A DNA stretch of 64,000 bases, taken from Taenia hydatigena. Taxonomy: Eukaryota > Platyhelminthes > Cestoda > Cyclophyllidea > Taeniidae. The DNA lies in contig JADWOT020000009.1 in assembly GCA_036345935.2 (NCBI GenBank), positions 2,623,381 to 2,687,380 on the forward strand. Direction: 5' to 3'. The notes beneath the pieces are model-generated. The model ran no database searches and was not told the origin of the DNA. It was given only the letters and a program-made list of their open reading frames with translations. This document shows, in pieces, positions 24,063 to 32,779 of this stretch (the stretch's first letter is position 1; every line of letters starts with the position of its first letter). A program made the translations under genes and the position numbers.

Positions 24063-25240
24063 CTAGCTGGCTGGAGGACCGATATTGAGAGACACGCCCA
24101 GGGCGCCAAACTTCAGACGCAGACCCAGCTTACGGAGGAATAACCAATGAAAATCTGGAACCAAGCCTCGCACGGTGAACTCAAACAAAATTTACCTAGT
24201 GGGCATCAGATTTAGTTTTGCTACTAGTACGCAAAATTAAATGATTAAAATCTTTTTGTGCACAAATAGCAGTTATCTAGGGGTTTAATTAACGTTGTTA
24301 ATTCAGAATTAAAAACAATAACATATAATAAACAATGTTTTAACATGAAGCTTGCCATTTGCCTTACAAATTCAATCCCGCTGTGGTTTTGATTTTGTGC
24401 TAGGGATTGCTTTCGTTATTTATGGTGAGTTAGGCTATTATTGCCCTCTTTTACCCGGCCAGGTTCCGATTGACTAATTAGCGGGCAGGTAATTCATGCC
24501 TTTCAAAGTTAAAGAAACTGCCTTTCTCGACTTACTCTCCAAACACCCTAGATTACTTTGGCCGCGTCCCACATTTAAAAAGCACACTTCGATCCATAGA
24601 ACATTTATTCAATCCATTTGACTTTACTGTGCAATGTGCTTGAGTTACGATGAGTGAAAAATTGTGCGATGGGTTTTCATTGTTCAGAAGTACTGAGGCG
24701 AAATTTCGTTGCATTTCACGTTCATTTGGACTTCCATTTTCAGTTGTCAGCTACTGGAGCAAAAATTTCTCAATTAAAAAACTGATTTACTCATTTATTT
24801 GTACCTAGACCTGTACTCGCATAATAAAGCTTTTTTGAAAATTTTACATAAAACAGCCTCACATAAATGATTCATCACTGCCTACCTTCACATGCTGGCT
24901 TGAACTCTTCAACACACTCTTCTACTAAAATGTAAAAGTCATTAGCATGCTGACATTGCCTCCCAATTTTTCCCTATTATATCCATTGAGAAGACCGAGG
25001 CTAGTGTATATTGATGATCTCAACGACCCATTATCAATACATACTTGCCCTTGTTGCAGGTTCCTCATCGCATACCACAACTTCTCGCGCGGGTACGTAT
25101 CCTGCGTCAAAATTACGAATACCGCAGTCAAATTTCAATTTCATTTTGCACTGTTAAACACAAGGTGCCCTTTAGGTGCTCTCTTGCCAGTTCTATTATT
25201 GACACATTAAAGAACTCACCCGATCGTGAGGCCCTAGATG
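24063..25240 (-). CDS. Micro-exon gene: 3' exons and stop
   Basis: The exons are 25240-25220 (21 nt, SRASRS), 25101-25045 (57 nt, YVPAREVVVCDEEPATRA), 24924-24886 (39 nt, EECVEEFKPACE) and the terminal 24154-24063 (92 nt), which reads FHWLFLRKLGLRLKFGALGV and ends SLNIGPPAS with TAG. The last exon enters in phase 1 after TTGGTTCCAG. Its hydrophobic/basic tail is unlike the rest and could be a membrane-binding amphipathic segment (inference). The 730-nt last intron may hide further exons. Confidence 0.7.
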
Positions 25241-28200
25241 CTAAAAGGAGGAAAATATGTGTGATTTTATGCCATTTTAAATAGAGTAACGAAGTCAATT
25301 TCTTAATACTCACACGAGCGTGTCATCCTTCTAGCATTGCATGATTGTGCACATCCCCCTAGATGAATTCACAGATATCAGTAATGAAGTACTGCTTAAA
25401 TAATGAGCAATCAAGTTATCAACTAGTTCGCTTTTAAGTGTCAATGTATGAGTCTTAAAATTGTTTGTTGTTAAAATTCGCCTTGAGGAAAGACTTACTA
25501 CAGCAACACGAAGAACTGGGGCAACACGACGAACCGCTGCGGCGGCACGGCTCTGTAATATAGGTGGCGATTAGGAGTCAGTTATTTCAATACTTTCTAA
25601 GTATTTATTAAGCTTCATCACTTCTGTAATACCTTCGACTGTGCTCTACACGCAGGGTTAGAGAATTCATTTTGCCTTCTTTTGCCATAATTTCTAATTC
25701 GCTAAGACCTTACCTGAGGGCTGTAATTCATAAAGCTCATCTTCAGAACAAACTTCTTTGGGTTTCCGTGCCAAGCAGCATGACGATTTTGAGCCTGAAT
25801 AAGACATCCGCATTAATGCCCACGTCTTTGAGGCAGGACTTGGGATGAAATGTCGGTGATGAGTGAGCACTTACGGACTGGAGCGGTTCTAGTCTTCTGA
25901 CAGCATGTTGGAGTGCGTGCCGCTATGAGGAAAACAAAACCCATTTAGAAAAATGTCTAGTTTACAAATGCTAAGGTGTAGGGCTAAGGAGATCGTCACT
26001 CTTACTTTTCGTACAGCAAGATGAAGAGGTCGATTTTCCTACAAAAGGTGGGAAGTTGATCAGAAGATAAATAAGTGGACAGAATAAACGTAAATTATCG
26101 AACTTTTCTTTACTCACTTGTGCTTGTTTTCTGCATGCAGCAGCTCGAAGCTGTAAGGATAAAGTGTGAGACGTTACATACTAGTCGATTAATCCGCTAC
26201 AGCTTAGTATTTATTAAACCTACAAGCGCAGGGACTACTCCTGGGCTCTGGAGTTATCGGTTGTGAATAGGTCGCACAGCATGGAGGCGGTGGACAGTAA
26301 TACGAAATCGGTTGCGGCGGTGGTTGATAGCAAGCAACTATGAAAGAAACAGCAAGGAAATTTCAAGTTTCCTTTACACTTGAACGAGTACAAATTTTCA
26401 AGTTGGAAACTTGCCTGGTGAGATTGGCATGATGCCAAAAGTGGCTAAAATTTCAGAAATGAACCACAATGAAAGGTGTAGTGCCTGTGTGTAGAATTTT
26501 TTGTATTTGAATGTGTACCTATCGACTCGATTTCTTGCAATCTAACTGCCTGCATCCAATTTACCTGTAGGGATCGGACAGCAGTATGCTGGTTGTGGTG
26601 GACAGCAAATTGGCTGAGGTGGGGGACAGCAAATCGGTTGCAGATCAGTCGTCGAAGCTTGAACTGTTTAAAACAAAAAATAACCAGTAGCCTTTCTACA
26701 ATCAGCCTTCGGACAAGGGGAAGTGGGCTTAAACATTTGATGTGAACCGATGGCTTACTCGGCTGACAACTTGAACGACCTGAAACAAAAGTAACGTTTT
26801 GTTATTCCTATAAATGGTAAAACAAAGAGGATTTTATAAGTTTATATTGAATCTTGACAAAAATAGCACAGTTATGCCTATAAATTCTAACAATCTCAAC
26901 TTACGGACTCGATATCCTCTGTATTCTGGCGTGGGAACGGGTTCTGAAAGAAGTAACAAAGTGCGATTATATGTAATATACATTGTCTCACGTATCTTTT
27001 CCATGGATCAATGGCAATTACCTGGTTGGATTTCTGGAATTTCGGCTAAAAATAACGAAGTGTAGAGATAAGATAATGATTTAAAAAGTGAATTTTTTGT
27101 TGTAATCTAGAGATCTGAGATTGCTTACGAATCGGTATCTCAGGCATTTGCGCTAAAATAGTGAAGAAGCTAATTAAAATGGGCTAGTTGACACCAAGTT
27201 GATGTAAGGTGACTTACGTATCTCATACGCTGGCATTGGCGTGTTCTCTAGGAGAGATTTGAAACACGTTATTATGGAGATAGATAGAGGCATATGCTGT
27301 TCCCAATTAGATGCACTGGTAGCTCCCATTACCTGCAGCCATGATTTTCTCATTTTCTTCACACTTAATCACCGAAAGTTTTTGGCAGAATTCAGCAAGC
27401 AAATTCTTCTCCGATCCCGTGTCCGCATGGTATGCTGGCACACAAATTGACTCAAGTTGTCGGCCTAAAGTGGACAGCAAATTGGTTCCCCATTTTAAGG
27501 GGAAATGCCAATTAGTGCCTTGTGGACTTACTCAGCATTGCCAGTTGGGATTTCCTTTCGCATTCTAAAAGGATAAGAATTGTTAGATAGTTGTCTAATT
27601 ATATCCACACAGTCATTGTTAGAAGAACTCGTTAATCATCCTGCCTTGAGCTTGAATTTGAGCTTTGTAAGCCTCCATTTCCTGTATGCAGCGTTGGGTC
27701 AATGCTAAAAGACATCAAACACTCCTGCATTTCCCATTTACATCCAGCAAAATTTTATCCTCGTAGGTATTCAGGAAGCTTACCTATTTGTTGTCGAATC
27801 GGTGCGCCTCTCTGATTCGCTTCCATAAGAGCTGTGGTGAAAAAGGAATTCCGTTTGATTTGGTAGTTTTCATGGAGCATGAATGGATAGCGCCTTACCT
27901 TTCTCATATTGGGCTCGTCTTTTCGCCTCCATATCTCTCAAAACCTTTAGTTTTTGACCTAACAAAATAAAAAAGTGTGTTCAATTAATGCATGAAATGC
28001 GTAGAACGTGTAATATCACGCTAAAATAGACTTACAGAAAAGTTGCATCAACTCCTGCTCCTTCCGTTTTCGAGTGCATTCGGCCTCTAAAAAGAAAAAT
28101 GTGTGGTGAATTTGGATGTCACAGCCTCGTTGCTGCATTCGTCATTCATTCCAAAGGAGGACACATGCTACATTGAGTTGTTACATTATGCAGGCGTCAT

Positions 28201-31200
28201 CCTTATTTGTTACCTGAAAGCGTTCTCCACTCACCAGAAATCTTTTTTTTAACCTCCTCATTCCGCATTTGCTCAGCTTTGGCTTTTCGACGAGCGGTTT
28301 CCTGCGCCACTTCATATTCTGCCTGTTGTCGTTTTTGAGCCACTTCAGCGTCACGCTTGGCAATGAGCTCCTGTCGTCGTCTCTCCGCATCTTCTTCGGC
28401 CTCCCTCACCCTCTGCCTGTAGCCCTCTATGTCCGCTACAGGCAAGACAAATAAAACATTTTCAAACCTACTGGACTATTGCAGAACAGGCTAGTGCATT
28501 ACCTAAGATTGCAGTTGCTCGTAAAATGGCAGTGCAGTGCCACTCTGGGTGTCATGTGAACAGGTGAGAAAATTATTTAAAAATTATACTTACGCTCGAT
28601 ATATCTTATATCGTATGCCGAGCCAACGTTGCTAGTCCCATAACGTGAGTAAGAAGCTGCGAGGACACGACACAGCATGTTAATTAAAGACGACTGCTCA
28701 ATCCTCTTGTGCCTATTGGAACGAGGCTTAAAATATTTGAATTGGGAAGTAAATAGGTTAACAAAATAAATTCAATTGTGTTAGTCAGTTAAAATAGATA
28801 ATCGCTTTCACCTGGTAGGACTGGCTCGAGCACGCTACGACCTGTTAAGATAAAATCATCCGAAATGGAATTAATGTACTCTTAAGCGTTTACCAAAGAT
28901 GGCAACATGTACCAGAGAAACCCGTATTGAGATTGCCAGAGCTTCCTCCATAGACATGGCTACTCCTAATGCCAATTCCTCCAAGAGCGTCACTTCCGCC
29001 GATACCTCCTGTGTATCCTCCGCCTCTTCCGATCATTCTGCCGGAACTGACACCTCCACTGAACCTGTCGATCGTGTCTTCCATACCTCCTCCAATTGCG
29101 CCGTTCATCCCACCAATACCAAAGCCTCCATTCATGCATCCGGCACCGACGCCAAAGTTTCTACTGCCAATGCTACCGCTGAGCCCACCAAGAGCTCCAT
29201 TGAGGGCATTGACACTTGCACAGAGACCGTTGATAGCTGCAATGCTGTTTAGGCCTACCACTGTACTAGCTACATCTCCAGTTAAGACACAGCCACCACC
29301 ATTGTTGTTGTTGTTGGCGTTGTTGCTATTGTTGTTGCTGTTATTTCCGTTACCGTTGGTGTTGAAGTTTTGGTTGCCGACGTTCATTTCTTTATCGACC
29401 TTGTTGTTGTCATTAATGTTAGCATCAACACCAACACTGACAGGAGTGGCAACGGCATTCCTTCTTACAATACTGGGTGTGACACATTCGCGGTCTACAT
29501 TTATATTTGTTGTCGATGCTGAAGCACAAAAAAGGAAATATTTATTGACAGTAAATTCATGCGCTTATAATTGCTTGGCTTTTCTTTCATCGAAAGATTA
29601 CCAGTACGCGTTCGTTTCATTTAAAAATGCACTTTTCTTACTTCAAAATTGCACTTTTTGTTCATAATTTGTAAAAAGCTACAATACAAGGCTATTTGGC
29701 ATTAGTCCTGGGACTGTGCATCAGAGTAGCCAAATAAATGCTGCCTTAAACTTAACAGGTGAATGTAACCGAGTGCACAGAAATGGCATGAACAGCCTTC
29801 TTTGACAGTGAACTGAGGTGAAAGCTGGGTGCAGGTCAAAGTACTAAAATCTCGACAATGCCCCTTAATTTAATCACTTACATCCATAAGGCACCATCAC
29901 AATTTTTGGGACTAAAATGGGAATAGTGACTTTGCTATGTCGTTGTAAATCTCACCATTTTTAAAATCATGCCATCAGTATTGAAGTTACCCATTTGGTT
30001 CTGTGGTTTGCAGATTTTCCTCAGGCAGCATTCTCCGCCTATTGGTATGATTATCAATTATTAAAACGTACATACGGTTATTGAAGTTTGAAAATGGATT
30101 GCTCTTCTACCAACTTTAACTTACGTGGCTTATCAGGATCTAAAACAATTTCAAAGGTGGAAAAGTGGAATTATTTCTTCATTTTCAAGTTTATTACTTA
30201 TCTGTCCGATAAGTTGGACGTGTGATTTTTCTTTCTTGTCCCTTGATCGTAATTGCACAAAAGCAACCAGCCTCTTAAGCAGCCTTGTCGTAAAGCAGAT
30301 AACATAAGTGAACAACTACACTATCACCTTATGTCTTAGTCAGTTGGGAGCATTTAAAGCCTGCAAGTTTCACAACTCACCACCACTGTAGTACTCCATA
30401 TCGCAATAGGTACTACAGTTGCATCGTGGCGCCATGTCCATTCCGAAGCTTCTGCTGCTGCAAACTGGTTATGCGAAAGGATGAAGAAATCTCACCAGTT
30501 ATCAAGGCAGTAGCCGTATTTGCATCGATCAACTCAATCAAATTCAACTTACCATTTAACTGGACGTTTGAATGACACGCAGCCTCTAAAAAAGGGATAT
30601 GAGTGAGTGCCTTTATTACTTTTGGGTACTAAAATATGCTCTGACGAGGCAATACTTACGTTGGCAAGCGTTCCTGCGAAGCTTTGGCCAGGTAAATTTT
30701 TTCTTCCGTTGATTTGGAACCAGGACTAGTATTTGAAATAAAATATATTATTCAATTAATTATTCGCTCTACTTTCTTCCTAAAGTTATCTGATTTTTGA
30801 AAGTAAATTAACGAAACAAATGTGCCTTTACTCTGATAGGAAGTCAAAACATTATCGTACCGGTGTCCGAATTCGGTGGGCCAAAAGTTAATTGCGGCAC
30901 TAAATAGTTTCCACCATGAATATCAGTTTCCATGGCTGTATGCGGGTGGATCGCGGATTGAGTTTCAACGTTTTGAGGTGAGTTATTGAATTCTGCAGAA
31001 AAGCAAAGGTCAAAACGAAAGGACTCGAACGCACTTGGCATTTGGTTGATGAGCTCGATGAGCTGATTTAGCTTGTCACCGTCAATCGATCCGTTAGTTG
31101 GAACTGAAATTGCATAGAAAATTGCTTTCGTCCATGAATATATTAGTTCCAAAGTAACTTAAATCATTTTAAGGATTCTATTATGCTCCTGTTAGATATA

Positions 31201-32241
31201 TCAAAAAGTTATTTAGGCAGAAAAAGGCCTAGTTTTAATGTTAACTCTTACTGCTACACTTTTACGGGTTATTTTTAAACGCAGCATTGTAAGAATTACT
31301 ATATTTCTCACGTTTTCCTGGGGACATTTCATTCGAGTAATCCTTTTTTGGCAACGGAGGATAGGCTACGTTTGGACGGCCATCCCTAGGTCCATTGTCT
31401 GCACAAATAAGAATAATCCCTTTTTTTTTAATTTCTAACCCTCTGTAATCATTATCTTCTCCGGTCATTTAACTTTTCGCCTGTCGCCATTTACATTGCC
31501 ATGCTACTCCACTTTGTCCACTACTATAGACAGGTTTAAGCAAGCATTTCATAACCATTGAAAAGAGAATTAGTTTGGTGAGACGTGGAGCATTTGGATC
31601 CGGTCGCATACTGGGAGCATTTGAAATTACCCCGCCTTCCGATTGCATGAGGATTATGGTTACTTACTACTTCTAATCGCATTCCCTTGCTGGGGGCTGC
31701 AGTTACAATCCCTTGATGGCATTTCACGATAGCCGGGAGAGTTAGGGTTAAGACAGGAAACTGCAAGCATTTTTAAAAGACAGTGCATTCAATACAATTA
31801 TTTCTGCTCTGGACAGCTAAGCAATTTTTCACTCATTTTGTGCTACTCCGTTTATTCATAACCCACTCTCATTTACTATGAATATCAGTTTGGAGCTGCC
31901 GAATGAGTCTAGACGTTTTCAAGCTTGTCAGACTAATAATCCAACTTAACAATGGCCTACAGTGGCTAGGATTTACCGTGATAATGAATTATGTATATTA
32001 GAGCAAACTATTTTGATGGTATAATAGGAGTAAGGGATATTTACCAGATTTCCCTAGGTTCTTGTGTGACATTTCAGCCGAGTAATCCCTCTCTGGCATT
32101 TCGTGATAGTTGTGGCTATAAAAGGCGCTTCCCATTCTGGGGTCTGAAAAGCAGGTAAGGGGATTTTCAGGGAACGATTGAATAGAAAGTTTCATCCAAA
32201 AGTCGTAAGCTTACTAGTTTCAAAGGTTGTTCGATCCATTC
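24063..32241 (-). CDS. Mosaic micro-exon gene, novel Cys/Pro/coiled-coil protein
   Basis: I do not recognise this protein. On the minus strand I can chain 37 exons with proper splice signals. Each internal one is a multiple of three in length, and each starts with two bases completing a codon and ends with one base of the next (phase 1-1). Thirteen are 15-33 nt and most others 39-132 nt; typical introns are 50-300 nt. Starting at ATG 32239-32237 the product is about 971 residues, ending with TAG at 24065-24063. Regions in order: DYS/EMS repeats (9-101), a globular-looking segment (102-182), Cys-containing short exons (183-274), an Asn/Gly-rich block (275-476), a charged coiled coil (508-702), a Pro-rich stretch (703-748), PICC repeats (749-819), CC-pair exons (820-902) and a tail. 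No signal peptide or clear membrane helix is seen. The architecture recalls flatworm micro-exon genes (MEGs), but it is longer and apparently not secreted. The 5' end is uncertain. Confidence 0.8.
25499..26150 (-). CDS. Micro-exon gene: five exons each with a Cys-Cys pair
   Basis: The exons are 26150-26118 (33 nt, SSCCMQKTST), 26038-26006 (33 nt, KSTSSSCCTK), 25922-25875 (48 nt, ARTPTCCQKTRTAPV), 25794-25714 (81 nt, SKSSCCLARKPKEVCSEDEL) and 25552-25499 (54 nt, GSSCCPSSSCCC at its end). Introns are only 70-160 nt. The repeated S/T-C-C-x-x-K pattern in successive exons points to serial exon duplication. Confidence 0.8.
26224..26663 (-). CDS. Micro-exon gene: PICC repeat exons
   Basis: Exon 26663-26565 (99 nt) encodes QPICCPPPQPICCPPQPAYC and a short end. 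Exon 26337-26224 (114 nt) encodes CYQPPPQPISYYCPPPPCC and ATYSQPITPEP. The tandem Q-P-I-C-C-P-P unit resembles cornified-envelope or structural Pro/Cys repeats in composition only; I do not claim homology. The Cys pairs could form cross-links. Confidence 0.8.
26759..27247 (-). CDS. Micro-exon gene: proline-rich micro-exons
   Basis: There are five consecutive tiny exons: 27247-27218 (30 nt, NTPMPAYEI), 27152-27129 (24 nt, QMPEIPI), 27045-27022 (24 nt, EIPEIQP), 26943-26905 (39 nt, PVPTPEYRGYRV) and 26779-26759 (21 nt, RSSCQP). Each has clear GT-AG signals, mostly GTAAG donors, and is phase 1-1. The PEIP-like core recurs between neighbours, which suggests duplication of a micro-exon. The product is an extended Pro-rich linker. 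Confidence 0.8.
27333..28841 (-). CDS. Micro-exon gene: coiled-coil exons
   Basis: The exons are 28841-28812, 28656-28594, 28435-28235, 28086-28036, 27958-27899, 27831-27784, 27704-27645, 27564-27532 and 27464-27333. All are 3n and phase 1-1. The 201-nt exon is a near-continuous charged helix (DIEGYRQRVREAEEDAERRR and onward). The next four continue with KRKEQELMQLF, VLRDMEAKRRAQYEK, LMEANQRGAPIRQQI and CIQEMEAYKAQIQAQ. The last (132 nt) reads RQLESICVPAYHADTGSEKN and ends KCEENEKIMAA. Together they predict a parallel coiled coil or filament-like rod of about 190 residues. The donor at 27645 is GC rather than GT. Confidence 0.8.
27470..27490 (-). repeat. Intronic remnant of the PICC repeat
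   Basis: On the minus strand CCAATTTGCTGTCCAC, identical to a stretch coding P-I-C-C-P in exon 26663-26565, lies directly upstream of the acceptor of exon 27464-27333. It is followed by CTTTAG, where the splice acceptor now sits. It looks like a former repeat unit that became intron. Confidence 0.5.
27565..27644 (-). other. GC-AG intron
   Basis: The coiled-coil exon ending at 27645 is followed by GCAGGA instead of GT. The upstream bases (CAAG) match the strong AG|GC context known for GC-AG introns. No GT nearby keeps the phase-1 frame. The acceptor is TCCTTTTAG at 27565-27573. Confidence 0.6.
28913..29518 (-). CDS. Micro-exon gene: Asn/Gly-rich exon (606 nt)
   Basis: The largest exon has a TTTGTGCTTCAG acceptor and a TCTG|GTACAT donor; 606 nt equals 202 codons, phase 1-1. 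After a Val/Asp-rich lead (RRNAVATPVSVGVDANIND) comes an Asn run (NNSNNNSNNANNNNN), then Gly-rich sequence with repeated GG-I/M-G units (GGFGIGGMNGAIGGGM). It is low complexity and probably disordered. A second donor at 28894 (TTTG|GTAAAC) exists but would break the frame. The Asn codons may be length-variable. Confidence 0.75.
29882..30725 (-). CDS. Micro-exon gene: six short Cys/basic exons
   Basis: The exons are 30725-30660 (66 nt, QRKKKFTWPKLRRNACQ), 30585-30553 (33 nt, AACHSNVQLN), 30464-30381 (84 nt, MAPRCNCSTYCDMEYYSG), 30139-30125 (15 nt, PDKP), 30038-29991 (48 nt, GECCLRKICKPQNQM) and 29911-29882 (30 nt, PKIVMVPYG). All enter and leave in phase 1. The 15-nt exon has a strong pyrimidine tract and a GTAAGT donor. 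The Cys spacing suggests disulphide or metal-binding potential, but no known zinc-finger pattern fits. Confidence 0.7.
30861..31103 (-). CDS. Micro-exon gene: 243-nt exon, globular-looking segment
   Basis: The acceptor is GCAATTTCAG and the donor ACCG|GTACGA. It encodes 81 residues with a helical start (DKLNQLIELINQMPSAFESF), one Cys, and a Gly/Pro-containing end (LVPQLTFGPPNSDT). No domain recognised. An internal TTTTCTGCAG near 31000 would also keep phase 1, so the segment might be two exons. Confidence 0.7.
31312..32143 (-). CDS. Micro-exon gene: three related DYS/EMS exons
   Basis: The exons are 32143-32045 (99 nt), 31760-31668 (93 nt) and 31398-31312 (87 nt). They carry YHEMPERDYSAEMS, YREMPSRDCNCS and YPPLPKKDYSNEMS respectively. 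The shared Y-x-x-M/L-P-x-x-D pattern indicates that one exon was copied and diverged. All three have phase 1-1 boundaries with good signals (donors GTAAAT, GTAAGT, GTGAGA). Confidence 0.75.
32215..32241 (-). CDS. Micro-exon gene: likely first coding exon
   Basis: This 27-nt segment lies between an ACGTATAG acceptor and a CTA|GTAAGC donor. It contains ATG at 32239-32237 and reads MDRTTFET, ending in phase 1. The acceptor two bases before ATG could be a spliced-leader site. Because the whole exon is also 3n and phase 1-1, it may instead be internal and preceded by 32779-32732. Confidence 0.6.
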
Positions 32242-32731
32242 CTATACGTGCGATGATTTAGTGGTGGAAGATGGAGCTCAAGGTCTGCTTAGCTCCTTAC
32301 CGGCATATTCTTGCCCCTTATATACAATCATCGGGAAGAAGTGCAGTTTTAAAGTACCTCTTGCCGTCATCTCCCTTCGTTTCATTAGACCCTCATTTTG
32401 GATCAAAATTGTCTAATAGTCCGCTTGAGGACAATGACAACCGAAAGATCTATATCGAAATGCGAAAGTTTAAGGAGTTGGAAGCTTTTGGGGTAAGAAG
32501 TACATATCTTAGGCGAGAAGCGTCATCAAAGCCTCTAGCAGCTTGAAAAAATTGGTTCACTAAGTTTTCCAGCGATCTTTGTAACATAATTATTGGTAAG
32601 TGGTAAATAGGGCGTTTTAGGCACCGTAAAAGAAGCCAATGATGCTGAAGGAAAAAAAGAATTTGTGAATAGATTGCTTAGCTGAATATTAGCTGGCCTT
32701 AGATCAGGATCACTTCCATTACTCCTCATAC

Positions 32732-32779
32732 GTGCTGCCAGCCCCGTGTACTTAAAGTACACTTGTGCTGCTGTTCGGT
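32732..32779 (-). CDS. Possible extra 5' exon of the micro-exon gene
   Basis: A 48-nt open segment lies between a CACGCTTGCAG acceptor and a GCAC|GTATGA donor. It is 3n and phase 1-1 like the rest and reads RTAAQVYFKYTGLAA. If real it places the start codon further upstream than 32239. I found no earlier exon with an ATG. Confidence 0.4.

Noticed and set aside
25620..25670. 13-nt minus-strand segment with splice-like edges
   Set aside because: Not a multiple of three and would break the otherwise uniform phase 1 chain.
28894..28912. Downstream donor (TTTG|GTAAAC) for the Asn/Gly exon
   Set aside because: It ends in phase 2 and produces a stop in the next exon; the donor at 28913 keeps the 3n, phase 1-1 pattern.
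28969..29667. 232-codon plus-strand Pro/Leu-rich frame
   Set aside because: It is the antisense shadow of the Asn/Gly-rich exon; the minus strand has matching splice sites and phase.
29955..29999. Donor ATG|GTGAGA as the end of the Cys exon at 30038
   Set aside because: It leaves phase 0, whereas the alternative donor at 29991 leaves phase 1 and fits the next exon.
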